64,000 bases of DNA from CAVVUF01 sp963751425 (GTDB taxonomy: Bacteria > Chloroflexota > Anaerolineae > Anaerolineales > UBA4823), in NCBI GenBank assembly GCA_963751425.1, contig CAVVUF010000001.1:868001-932000 (forward strand), read 5' to 3'. The position numbers and the translations under genes were made by a program. The first letter of the stretch is position 1. Each line of letters starts with the position of its first letter. The notes under the pieces are model-generated. The model was not told the DNA's origin, searched no databases, and was given only the letters and a program-made list of their open reading frames with translations. Positions 10,747 to 18,656 of this stretch are shown here, in pieces.

Positions 10747-11054
10747 ATCTATCTCCTGTAAACATCGTTTTAATCGGCGTTTTCGGATTGCTTGGGGTCG
10801 GTTTATATGGCCTCCTGACAATCCGTAATCTGATCAAAATCGTCATGGTCCTGCAGCTCTTAGTAAAAGCCGCCATCATCGGGTTAGTCCTGGCTGGAAA
10901 AGTGAGCGGGCAGATCGACCTCGGACAAAGTACAGCCGCTACGGTGCTCGTCGCTGATACGATGGTTGCCGTGGTTGGATTGGCCTTGGCAGTCCAGATT
11001 CGACTGCGCTGGGGCACCTTGGATATCAGTGCGTTGTCAAAATTAAAAGGCTAA
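10743..11054 (+). CDS. Hydrogenase/complex I-like membrane subunit K (NuoK/MrpC/HyfE-type)
   Basis: A 103-residue, three-helix subunit with the NuoK/MnhC architecture (LIGVFGLLGVGLYGLL, LVKAAIIGLVLAGK, ATVLVADTMVAVVGLALAVQ). Family members carry part of the ion pathway between the antiporter-like subunits and the Q- or hydrogenase module. The start overlaps the preceding gene by 4 nt and the following gene starts 2 nt downstream, so translation is probably coupled. Confidence 0.85.
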   Translation: MNLSPVNIVLIGVFGLLGVGLYGLLTIRNLIKIVMVLQLLVKAAIIGLVLAGKVSGQIDLGQSTAATVLVADTMVAVVGLALAVQIRLRWGTLDISALSKLKG

Positions 11055-11056
11055 AA

Positions 11057-12826
11057 ATGGTTAACGCTCTCATTCTCACGACGATCTTCTTGCCCTGGCT
11101 TGGCGCCGTAGCCATTTGGGCAATCCACGACCGCAACCCTCGCCTGCAGCATGCTTTGGCGGTAGGCTTCAGTCTCCTGGCTGGTTTGGCTGCCCTCGCC
11201 ATCCTTCCTTTCATATCCAGTCAAGAGACCGCTGTTTTTTCCCTGACAACGCAATCCGCCTCGCCCTCTACTTGGGGAAGCCTGACTTTTGTTCCCGATG
11301 CGATGGGGGTTCTTCTAACCGTGATTGCCACGGTGATTGGCAGTTTCGCGATCATCTTCTCTGTCGAATATATGCACGGCGAAGCTCAGCTCGGCAGATA
11401 CTATTCACTTATCTTGATCTTTATAGGCGCCATGTCTGGGCTGGCTTTGACAGGCAGCCTGCTTTTCTTATTCTTCTTCTGGGAAATCACCGCCCTGTGT
11501 TCGTATGCCCTGATCTCTTTTTACAACGATGACCCCAAAGCTGTAGCGGGTGGTATAAAAGCCCTGGTCATCACTCAGCTTGGCGGTGTTGGGCTGCTTG
11601 GAGGTGCTTTGATCATCGCTGCAAACCTGGGCAGTTATGATATCCCCAATTTTCTGGCCAATTCTCAGGCACTTTCCCCAGCCTTATTAGCCTTTGTAGC
11701 TTTTGCCTTCTTGATTGCTTCTGCTGCCAAGTCGGCACAAGTGCCTTTTCAAACCTGGCTGCCCGATGCCATGGAAGCCCCTACACCCGTCAGCGCGCTG
11801 ATCCATGCCGCTACGATGGTGAATGCTGGCATTTATTTACTCTTCCGTTTTTACCCTGCCTTTGCTTCCGTTCCTGGTTGGAAGACAGCCGTGGTGGTCG
11901 TTGGGCTCCTGACGGCCTGCCTGGCTGCCCTTATGGCTGCAGTCGCCGGTGATCTCAAGCGCGTTCTCGCTTACTCAACTGTAAGTCAGCTCGGTTTTAT
12001 GGTATACGCCATTGGTGTCGGTGGGGTATTTGCTGCTCAGTTCCACCTTTTCAGCCACGCAGTTTTCAAAGCCCTGCTCTTCCTGGCAGCCGGAGCGGTA
12101 ATCCATAGTGTTGGAACCCGCCAGATGGATCGGATGGGCGGTCTTGGAAAAGAAATGCCTTTTGTCCGCACCGTCTTCATCATCGGCGCCTTGGCCTTGG
12201 CTGGCATTCCAATCCTGAACGGCTTTTGGAGCAAGGAATTGATCCTTGAATCAGGTTTGGAAGGTGGTCCCCAGTGGGCTTATCTTTTCATGCTGGCTAC
12301 TGCGGGCATCACCGCTTTCTATTCAATGCGCATGGTATGGATGGTTTTCTATGGGGAGCCGGCTGATCCATCTCGGCATGTTCACGATGCCAAAGTTGCC
12401 ATGCGAGTGGCATTGATACCGTTAGCTTTTGGAGCTTTCACGACCTGGCTCCTGGCAGGACCTCTCTCAAAAGCTTCAGCCCTCAGCTTACCTTTTCATG
12501 AAATCCATGCAATGTCAACTCTGGAATTCGCCATCGAGATTCTGATAGCCCCTTCCACCTGGATCACCGTTTCGATCGTTGCCATCGGGTTATTGATTTA
12601 CCTCTTGCGCAGCAAGCTCACCTGGCTTTCAAACCGCTTGGCATGGCTTAGGTTTGCCGCGCAGAACAGTTTTGGCTTTGAAAAGATCAACCAATTCATA
12701 GTCGCAGTCATCCAACGCTCTGCAAGCCTGCTGCGAAAGACTCAAACGGGACAGCTGAATTGGAACCTGGCTGCCCTCGTAGGCTGCCTGGTGATCATCC
12801 TGATGATCGTTATCTGGAGTGTCTAA
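11057..12826 (+). CDS. Antiporter-like membrane subunit L (NuoL/HyfB/MrpA-type)
   Basis: A 589-residue polytopic protein of the proton-conducting membrane transporter family. It contains the discontinuous helices and charged residues expected of NuoL: FFFWEITALCSYALISFY (conserved Glu), SAAKSAQVPFQTWLPDAMEA (conserved Lys and the PFQTWLPDAMEAPTPVSALI-type signature), ATMVNAGIYLLFRF, DLKRVLAYSTVSQLGFM and GIPILNGFWSKELI. It should translocate H+ or Na+ driven by electron transfer in the hydrogenase arm. It sits between subunit K and a second antiporter-like subunit. Confidence 0.92.
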   Translation: MVNALILTTIFLPWLGAVAIWAIHDRNPRLQHALAVGFSLLAGLAALAILPFISSQETAVFSLTTQSASPSTWGSLTFVPDAMGVLLTVIATVIGSFAIIFSVEYMHGEAQLGRYYSLILIFIGAMSGLALTGSLLFLFFFWEITALCSYALISFYNDDPKAVAGGIKALVITQLGGVGLLGGALIIAANLGSYDIPNFLANSQALSPALLAFVAFAFLIASAAKSAQVPFQTWLPDAMEAPTPVSALIHAATMVNAGIYLLFRFYPAFASVPGWKTAVVVVGLLTACLAALMAAVAGDLKRVLAYSTVSQLGFMVYAIGVGGVFAAQFHLFSHAVFKALLFLAAGAVIHSVGTRQMDRMGGLGKEMPFVRTVFIIGALALAGIPILNGFWSKELILESGLEGGPQWAYLFMLATAGITAFYSMRMVWMVFYGEPADPSRHVHDAKVAMRVALIPLAFGAFTTWLLAGPLSKASALSLPFHEIHAMSTLEFAIEILIAPSTWITVSIVAIGLLIYLLRSKLTWLSNRLAWLRFAAQNSFGFEKINQFIVAVIQRSASLLRKTQTGQLNWNLAALVGCLVIILMIVIWSV

Positions 12827-12827
12827 A

Positions 12828-14333
12828 ATGAACTATCCTGTTTTTATCTGGATGATCCCGCTTCTCCTGATCGCTTCTCCTCTGGTTTATCTGGTAGGTC
12901 GCATTGAAAGCCGGCTGGTCAGTACTGGCAAGAAAATACGCCTCGCTCCCTACCTGGCTTTGGTGCCTCTTTTAGCTGCCTGGGTCATCTATGGTTTAGC
13001 CATTCAGTCCTTCAGCCTTTCAGGTGCAACCACATTCCTATTCGAAGCGATCTGGCTGCAGGTGGATGGGATCAGTCTTTTATTAGCTGCGGTCGTGTTG
13101 GGTTTAGGTACCCTGGTGGTTCTTTATTCCATTCCCTACATGGCTGGTGAGCCAGGCGAAGAGAAATATTATGCCATGCTCTTGGCCATGCTTGGCGTCA
13201 TGATTGGTTTGGGCTGCACGCGTGATTTATTCAACCTTTGGGTTTGGTTCGAAGCCATGGCAGTCTCTTCTTATTTGTTGGTGGCATTTTATCGCAACCA
13301 ACCTGAATCTTTGGAATCAGGTATCAAATACCTGGTGCAATCTGCCACTGGCTCCGTGCTCGTCCTCCTGGGGATTGGGCTGGTGTTGTCCCAAACAGGC
13401 ACATTGGATCTGGTAAAAATCTCAGAATCAGCTCAACCCACCCCGCTCCTCGCTGCTGCCGGAGTTCTGTTCCTGGTCGGCTTTGGTGTTAAAATCGCCC
13501 TGGTGCCTTTGCACACCTGGCTCCCCGATGCGCATTCCCAGGCACCCAGCGGGATCAGCGCCATGCTCTCAGGCGTGGTCATTGAGGCTGGCTTGATTGC
13601 ACTTCTCCGCGTGCTCAGCGTTCTGAACAATGTTGCTTCCTGGGGACTGCTCCTGGCTGGTTTTGGAGCTTTGAATATGCTCTATGGTAATTTAGTAGCC
13701 CTCAAGCAAACGCAGATAAAGAGGCTGTTAGCTTTTTCCAGTCTCAGCCACATGGGATATATTCTCTTAGGGTTCGGTTTTGCGATCGACTCAGGGCTCT
13801 TTTTAGGAGCTCAAGGCGCTTTCTTTCACATCATCAATCATGGGATCATGAAAGGATTGGCTTTCCTTGCTGCAGGCGTATTTATCTTTATTGAACACCA
13901 TCATACAGGAAAACAATCTCCTTTGTTGATAAACGATTTGGCCGGCATGGCAAGGCGATACCCCATTCCTGCCCTTGCTTTAAGCCTGGCTGTTTTAGGT
14001 TTAGGAGGCCTGCCTCCTTTAGCAGGTTTCATGTCGAAGTGGCAGATCTTTTTAGGAGGCTTTGAGATCCAGCGTGGATGGGCAAGCGGACTGGTGATCT
14101 TCGCCGCCCTCAATTCAGTCCTCTCATTAGCCTACTACGCTCCGCTCGTCAACACCCTGTATCGCCAAACCCCAAGCACCCCTGAAAGGGAGAAAATAAA
14201 AATCCCGGTAGCGATCTTAACCCCCCTGCTAATTCTCTCCCTTCTTGTCATTGTCTTTGGCTTGCTGCCCGGTCTGATGGATTGGTTGACGTATCCAGCC
14301 GCTCAGGCTCTGGTGATGGGTTTAGCAAAATAG
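12828..14333 (+). CDS. Antiporter-like membrane subunit M/N (NuoM/HyfF/MrpD-type)
   Basis: A second proton-translocating subunit of about 501 residues and 13-14 helices. It has NLWVWFEAMAVSSYLLVAFY (Glu in the WFE motif), VKIALVPLHTWLPDAHSQAP (Lys plus the LPDAHSQAPS signature), IKRLLAFSSLSHMGYILLGF and GGLPPLAGFMSKWQIF. ATG 12828 is favoured because a GGAG lies about 9 nt upstream. A GTG at 12819 would put the same site directly against the start and would overlap the previous gene. It is one of two antiporter-type subunits, fewer than complex I (three) and comparable to group 4 hydrogenases. Confidence 0.9.
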   Translation: MNYPVFIWMIPLLLIASPLVYLVGRIESRLVSTGKKIRLAPYLALVPLLAAWVIYGLAIQSFSLSGATTFLFEAIWLQVDGISLLLAAVVLGLGTLVVLYSIPYMAGEPGEEKYYAMLLAMLGVMIGLGCTRDLFNLWVWFEAMAVSSYLLVAFYRNQPESLESGIKYLVQSATGSVLVLLGIGLVLSQTGTLDLVKISESAQPTPLLAAAGVLFLVGFGVKIALVPLHTWLPDAHSQAPSGISAMLSGVVIEAGLIALLRVLSVLNNVASWGLLLAGFGALNMLYGNLVALKQTQIKRLLAFSSLSHMGYILLGFGFAIDSGLFLGAQGAFFHIINHGIMKGLAFLAAGVFIFIEHHHTGKQSPLLINDLAGMARRYPIPALALSLAVLGLGGLPPLAGFMSKWQIFLGGFEIQRGWASGLVIFAALNSVLSLAYYAPLVNTLYRQTPSTPEREKIKIPVAILTPLLILSLLVIVFGLLPGLMDWLTYPAAQALVMGLAK

Positions 14334-14380
14334 AGGATAATTAAGCTGTGACCGCTTACGAATTTAAAGGATGAACAACC

Positions 14381-14692
14381 ATGGATTTCTTACTTTTCCC
14401 CCCCGTTGCTTTTACGATCAACCTCCTCCTGGCAGGGATTTTACTCGCTTTTGGCAGGTTCCTGGCAGGCTCCAGTAAATCAAATGAGTTGAAATCATCA
14501 TCCTATACCAGCGGTGAGGCTGCTCCATCAGGCCAGGTAGCCCCCGGGTATAAGCAGTTCTTTGTCGTCGCCCTCTTTTTTGCCGTTCTTCATTTGGGTG
14601 TTCTGATGGTCGGTAGTGGCGGCGTGAATTGGCTCAATGGTGTTTACCTGGCAGGATTGGTATTGATATTACTTGCTCTCATATTAGGTTAG
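14381..14692 (+). CDS. NuoA-like small membrane subunit (divergent)
   Basis: A 103-residue, three-helix protein. The middle section has the NuoA layout: a loop motif YTSGEAAPSGQ (complex I has YECGxEP), then YKQFFVVALFFAVLHLGVLMV. The loop Cys of complex I NuoA is replaced by Ser, and the acidic DVE in the second helix is replaced by LHL, so it is a divergent homologue. It lies between the antiporter subunit and the NuoB-like subunit. Most group 4 hydrogenases are not expected to have a NuoA homologue, which makes its presence notable. A separate hydrogenase-specific small subunit is an alternative reading. Confidence 0.65.
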   Translation: MDFLLFPPVAFTINLLLAGILLAFGRFLAGSSKSNELKSSSYTSGEAAPSGQVAPGYKQFFVVALFFAVLHLGVLMVGSGGVNWLNGVYLAGLVLILLALILG

Positions 14693-14703
14693 AGGTAAAG
14701 CAT

Positions 14704-15225
14704 ATGCAAAAAAATTGGTTCCCGATCATCGAAAAACTAAAAACCTGGGCAAGAGTCAACTCTCCTTGGGCGATCCATTTCAACAGCGGCTCCTGCAACG
14801 GCTGTGATATTGAAATTTTAGCGACCTTGACCCCGCGTTATGACCTGGAGCGCTTCGGCGTAAAGCTGCAAGGCAGCCCTCGCCATGCAGATATCTTGAT
14901 TTGCACAGGTCCAGTCACCCGCCAGGCCCGCGAGCGGCTGCTCCGCACATACGAGCAGATGCCCGCGCCGCGCTTTGTTGTGGCGGTTGGGTCTTGCTCC
15001 ATATCCGCCGGTGCGTTTCAGAATTGTTATAACGTCATCGGAGGGATTGATGAGGTCATACCGGTGGATGCTTATATCCCAGGCTGCCCGCCGCGTCCCG
15101 AAGCCATTATCGACGGCTTGGTGAAGCTGCTGCAGAGTCTCCAAACCCCTTCAAGCACCGAAAACCAGGTCTTGTTGAAAAAAAGCCTACCTGGACCGGC
15201 TTCGAACCGGGTGAGTATTGAGTAG
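14704..15225 (+). CDS. [NiFe] hydrogenase small subunit (NuoB/HycG-type)
   Basis: A 173-residue Fe-S subunit holding the proximal [4Fe-4S] cluster. The ligands are GSCNGCDIEIL, GSCSISAGAF and PGCPPRPEAI, as in the NuoB/HycG/EchC family. ATG 14704 follows a GAGGTAAAG ribosome-binding site; the frame is open further upstream but there overlaps the NuoA-like gene. It pairs with the large subunit encoded 17 nt downstream. The C-terminal 25 residues are unconserved and polar. Confidence 0.93.
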   Translation: MQKNWFPIIEKLKTWARVNSPWAIHFNSGSCNGCDIEILATLTPRYDLERFGVKLQGSPRHADILICTGPVTRQARERLLRTYEQMPAPRFVVAVGSCSISAGAFQNCYNVIGGIDEVIPVDAYIPGCPPRPEAIIDGLVKLLQSLQTPSSTENQVLLKKSLPGPASNRVSIE

Positions 15226-15242
15226 AACCAGGAGAATTTTTA

Positions 15243-16850
15243 ATGAATACGTTGACATCCTTAGAACAAGCCGAAAAAATCCTTACTCCCTGGACCAAAG
15301 AAGCCGCCAGGCCAGAGCCAAACCGACTGGATATCACCATTTCAGGGGATGATGTCTTTGCCTGTACCGCCGCCTTGAAGCAAGAATCTTGGGGATACCT
15401 CTCTGCCATTACTGGTCTCGATTTGGGTCCCGAAGCTGGAGCGCTGGAGGCGCTTTATCATTTCTGCCAGGGAGCCGCCATTACCACCCTGCGCGCCCGC
15501 TTGCCCCGTCAAGGAAGCAGCGTCCCCACAATTTTTCCTCTATACCCCGTCTCGAGCTTCTTCGAGCGTGAGCTCTCCGAGATGTTCGGGATCACCGTCA
15601 TCAACACTCCCGATTCAAACCGCCTCTTCCTGCCCGATGATTGGCCGGTTGGTGTCTTTCCGATGCTCAAAGAATTTGACCCCAAAGTTAAACAGCCCCG
15701 CATGGAAACCTCTTCCCAAACCTTCCCAGCCCAAGACGGTCAAAAATTTTACATTCCGATTGGTCCTCAGCATCCAGCTTTGAAAGAACCGGGCCATTTC
15801 GAATTTACAGTCGATGGCGAGGTGATTGTCGAAGCTCGTATGCGCCTGGGTTACGTGCATCGTGGCATCGAAAAAGCGGTTGAGGGACAAAATTGGGTTC
15901 AAAACCTTTACTTATTGGAACGCGTCTGCGGTATCTGTTCCCATACCCATGCGACAGCCTATGTGATGGGGGTGGAGCGCCTGGCGGGTGTAGAAGCACC
16001 CTTGCGTGCCCAGGCCATTCGCGAAGTGATCGCCGGTTTGGAACGCATTCACAGCCACCTGCTTTGGCTGGGCGTTTCGGCGCATGAGGCCGGCTTCGAC
16101 ACCCTGTTCATGTATTCCTGGCGTGATCGTGAAACTGTCATGGATATCCTCGAAGCCCTCAGCGGGAACCGGGTCAATTATTCTGCGAACATCATCGGCG
16201 GTGTAAAATTCGATATTTATCCCGAGCAGGCTGCCACCATCCGGACTGGGCTGGAATATTTAGAGGAACGTATCCGCCATTACCTGGATATCGTTACCAG
16301 CGACACCCTCTTCCTTCAGCGGACGCGCGGAGTCGGCCAGATCAACCTTGAAGAGGCCACCCATCTGGGACTCTTAGGTCCAACCGCCCGTGCCTCCGGT
16401 GTCGTGCGCGATGTACGTGTAGAAGCTCCCTATGGCCCATATACCCGCTACCCGGTCTCGATTGTGACCAGTGAGGCCGGAGATTTGGAAGCCCGCTTTA
16501 TTGTGCGCTTGAAAGAACTGTTTGTCACCATCAATGCCATCCGCACCATCCTGGATAATCTACCTGAAAGTGAATTATCAGTCAGGGTTCCCCGGCGTAT
16601 CCCTGCTGGTGAGACGATCAGCCGTGTGGAAGCGCCGCGTGGTGAGGCATTTTATTTCATCAAGAGCAATGGCACCGATAAACCCGACCGGATCAAAATT
16701 CGCACTCCCAGCCTCTGCAATTGGACCGCGGTGCTCTCCAAAGCCCCTGGCAGCCAATTAGCCGATGCACCCCTGCTGATCGCCGGCATGGACCCCTGCT
16801 TCTCGTGTAATGATCGCATGATCACTGTTAAAAGATTGGAGCACAGCTAA
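15243..16850 (+). CDS. Group 4 [NiFe] hydrogenase large subunit, NuoC-NuoD fusion (HycE-like)
   Basis: Catalytic subunit for H2 production or uptake. Residues about 1-165 are a NuoC-type 30-kDa domain (PVSSFFERELSEMFGI). The rest is the NuoD/hydrogenase large-subunit fold, beginning PIGPQHPALKEPGHFEF. Both nickel-ligand pairs are present: L1 is ERVCGICSHTHATA and L2 is DPCFSCNDR near the C-terminus. This separates it from true complex I NuoD, which lacks these cysteines. About ten residues follow the final Cys-Asn-Asp-Arg (MITVKRLEHS). Such a tail is normally removed by a dedicated protease once nickel is inserted, and a gene for one lies at 18137-18652. The NuoC-NuoD fusion is as in HycE. 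It overlaps subunit H by 1 nt (TAATG). Confidence 0.95.
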   Translation: MNTLTSLEQAEKILTPWTKEAARPEPNRLDITISGDDVFACTAALKQESWGYLSAITGLDLGPEAGALEALYHFCQGAAITTLRARLPRQGSSVPTIFPLYPVSSFFERELSEMFGITVINTPDSNRLFLPDDWPVGVFPMLKEFDPKVKQPRMETSSQTFPAQDGQKFYIPIGPQHPALKEPGHFEFTVDGEVIVEARMRLGYVHRGIEKAVEGQNWVQNLYLLERVCGICSHTHATAYVMGVERLAGVEAPLRAQAIREVIAGLERIHSHLLWLGVSAHEAGFDTLFMYSWRDRETVMDILEALSGNRVNYSANIIGGVKFDIYPEQAATIRTGLEYLEERIRHYLDIVTSDTLFLQRTRGVGQINLEEATHLGLLGPTARASGVVRDVRVEAPYGPYTRYPVSIVTSEAGDLEARFIVRLKELFVTINAIRTILDNLPESELSVRVPRRIPAGETISRVEAPRGEAFYFIKSNGTDKPDRIKIRTPSLCNWTAVLSKAPGSQLADAPLLIAGMDPCFSCNDRMITVKRLEHS

Positions 16851-17776
16851 TGTTTTCAGCGCTTCAACCGCTCCTGCAAATTTTCCTTTTCCCCGCCGGT
16901 CTGTTCCTGGTTATAAATGGCATTGTGATCGAATGGATTGACCGCAAGCTCGTCGCCCGCCTGCAGAACCGCATCGGGCCGCGCTGGTTCCAGCCCTTGG
17001 CAGATCTGGTCAAGCTCCTTGCTAAGGAAGAAATTTTGCCCGCGGCTGCCAATCCCTGGCTTTTCATCGGGCTGCCTCTGATCGCCCTGGCGGGCTGTCT
17101 CACCGCCGCACTATATGTGCCCATCATGGGACTCCAGCCCGCTTACAGCTTCTCCGGTGACTTGATCGTGACGTTATACCTGCTCAGCCTGCTGACCATG
17201 AGTAAAGGCATCGCTGGCTGGAATACCACCAACCGCTTTTCACTGGTGGGTGCAACGCGCGGGTTTACGCAGTTGTTTGCCTACGAGGCCCCTTTCCTGC
17301 TCGCCTTATTGGGTCCCGCGATCGCCGCGCGAAGCTGGCAGATCGACACGATCATCCAGCGGAATGCCGGCTCGTGGATCATCTTGACCCAGCCGATTGG
17401 TTTCCTGGTTGCCCTGATTGGCTTGATGGGGAAGCTGGAGCTTCCGCCCTTCGATGCCCCCGAAGCCGAGACCGAGATTGTTGCTGGAGCCATGACAGAA
17501 TACAGCGGCCGCGGCCTGGCGTTGTTTAACATCGCCAAATCCGTCGAATTCGTGGTCGGTCTCACCCTGGTCTCTGCACTTTACTTGGGAGGGGTGAACA
17601 ACCCCTTGGAATATCTCCTGAAAACCCTCTTCATCCTGGTGATTTTGATCAGTTTACAGACCTTGTTGACCCGCCTGCGCATCGATCAAACGGTAGGGTT
17701 GTGGTGGCGTTTTGGAGCAATTTTAGTATTAATTCAATGGATGGTTCTTATTGCATGGAAAGCGAGTGTCATATGA
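16850..17776 (+). CDS. Hydrogenase membrane anchor subunit (NuoH/HycD-type)
   Basis: A 308-residue, eight-helix subunit that links the hydrogenase module to the membrane arm. Family motifs: ERKLVAR-like segment IDRKLVARLQNRIGPRWFQP, LVKLLAKEEILPA, FTQLFAYEAPFLLALL, and KLELPPFDAPEAETEIVAG with conserved acidic residues, followed by TEYSGRGLALFNIAKSVEF. The length matches HycD/NuoH. The start overlaps the large-subunit stop by 1 nt and the end overlaps the ferredoxin subunit by 4 nt. Confidence 0.94.
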   Translation: MFSALQPLLQIFLFPAGLFLVINGIVIEWIDRKLVARLQNRIGPRWFQPLADLVKLLAKEEILPAAANPWLFIGLPLIALAGCLTAALYVPIMGLQPAYSFSGDLIVTLYLLSLLTMSKGIAGWNTTNRFSLVGATRGFTQLFAYEAPFLLALLGPAIAARSWQIDTIIQRNAGSWIILTQPIGFLVALIGLMGKLELPPFDAPEAETEIVAGAMTEYSGRGLALFNIAKSVEFVVGLTLVSALYLGGVNNPLEYLLKTLFILVILISLQTLLTRLRIDQTVGLWWRFGAILVLIQWMVLIAWKASVI

Positions 17777-18198
17777 GATTCGGTACGATGTTGTCTGATA
17801 TTTTCCAATCCCTCTTCCAGGCTCCTGTGACTCAGCAGTATCCCTTCGAGCGGACGGAGACCCCTCAACGCCTGCGCGGCAAGCTTACCTGGGATCCCGA
17901 ACGCTGCAGCGCCTGCTCTTTATGTGCAAAAGAATGCCCCGCCTATGCCCTCGAGTTAATTACGGTAGACAAGGCAAACCGGCGTTATGTCATGCGCTAT
18001 CAGGTTGACCGCTGCACCTTCTGTGCCCAATGCGTTCAAAATTGCCGTTTTAAGTGTATCCAGCTTTCGCCAGAAGATTGGGAGCTGGCTGCCTTGAATA
18101 AAGAATCCTTCACCCAGTACTTTGGTAGAGAGACAGATGTCGACACCGTCTTGGCGGAGCTTGGCCATCCAGACGCTGAATTGCCTGGCGCCGACTGA
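17773..18198 (+). CDS. Hydrogenase polyferredoxin subunit (NuoI/HycF-type)
   Basis: A 141-residue protein with two [4Fe-4S] motifs, CSACSLCAKECPAYALEL and CTFCAQCVQNCRF, wiring electrons to the small subunit. The second motif ends Cys-Arg-Phe instead of Cys-Pro, a mild departure. ATG 17773 overlaps the previous stop (ATGA) and is preferred over the open frame extending upstream inside the H-subunit gene. The 3' end overlaps the start of the maturation protease gene by about 60 nt. Confidence 0.92.
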   Translation: MRFGTMLSDIFQSLFQAPVTQQYPFERTETPQRLRGKLTWDPERCSACSLCAKECPAYALELITVDKANRRYVMRYQVDRCTFCAQCVQNCRFKCIQLSPEDWELAALNKESFTQYFGRETDVDTVLAELGHPDAELPGAD

Positions 18199-18652
18199 TC
18201 GCCTCAGCATCCTGGGCGTTGGTTCAGAGCTGCGCGGAGACGACGCCGTAGGTTTGGAAATAGCGACGCGTCTTCAATCCAGGCTTGCCAGTTCCACCTG
18301 TCAGGTTATCGTGGCTGGAGCTTCGCCTGAAAATTTTACCTCTCTGGTAAGAAGCTTTCAGCCTGCCCTGGTACTGCTCATCGACGCCGCTCAAATGGAT
18401 GCGTCACCCGGTGCGATCCGCTGGCTCACCCCACAGGAGATTGCTTCCTTACCCGCCACGACCCATGCGCTTCCCCTGAATTTACTTTCCCAATATCTGC
18501 AGAATGAGCTCTGCTGCCAGGTTGCACTGATCGGCATCCAACCCCAACAAACCGAATTTCAAGCTCCCCTAACACCGAACATCCACCTCGCCGCGGCTGA
18601 GGTGGTAGAAGTAATTGTCAACACTTTACTTCAACCTAAACTTGCCGATTGA
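18137..18652 (+). CDS. hycI: Hydrogenase maturation endopeptidase (HycI/HyaD family)
   Basis: A nickel-sensing aspartic-type protease that trims the C-terminus of the [NiFe] large subunit. It shows the family N-terminal motif ILGVGSELRGDDAVGLEIA (metal-binding Glu and Asp), the central VLLIDAAQMDASPG with the second Asp, and HALPLNLLSQYL with the conserved His. About 171 residues from ATG 18137, which has GGTAGAGAG upstream; a TTG at 18122 is a weaker alternative. It overlaps the ferredoxin subunit in a different frame. No hypABCDEF genes are in the window, so cofactor insertion must be encoded elsewhere. Confidence 0.93.
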   Translation: MSTPSWRSLAIQTLNCLAPTDRLSILGVGSELRGDDAVGLEIATRLQSRLASSTCQVIVAGASPENFTSLVRSFQPALVLLIDAAQMDASPGAIRWLTPQEIASLPATTHALPLNLLSQYLQNELCCQVALIGIQPQQTEFQAPLTPNIHLAAAEVVEVIVNTLLQPKLAD

Positions 18653-18656
18653 AAGC

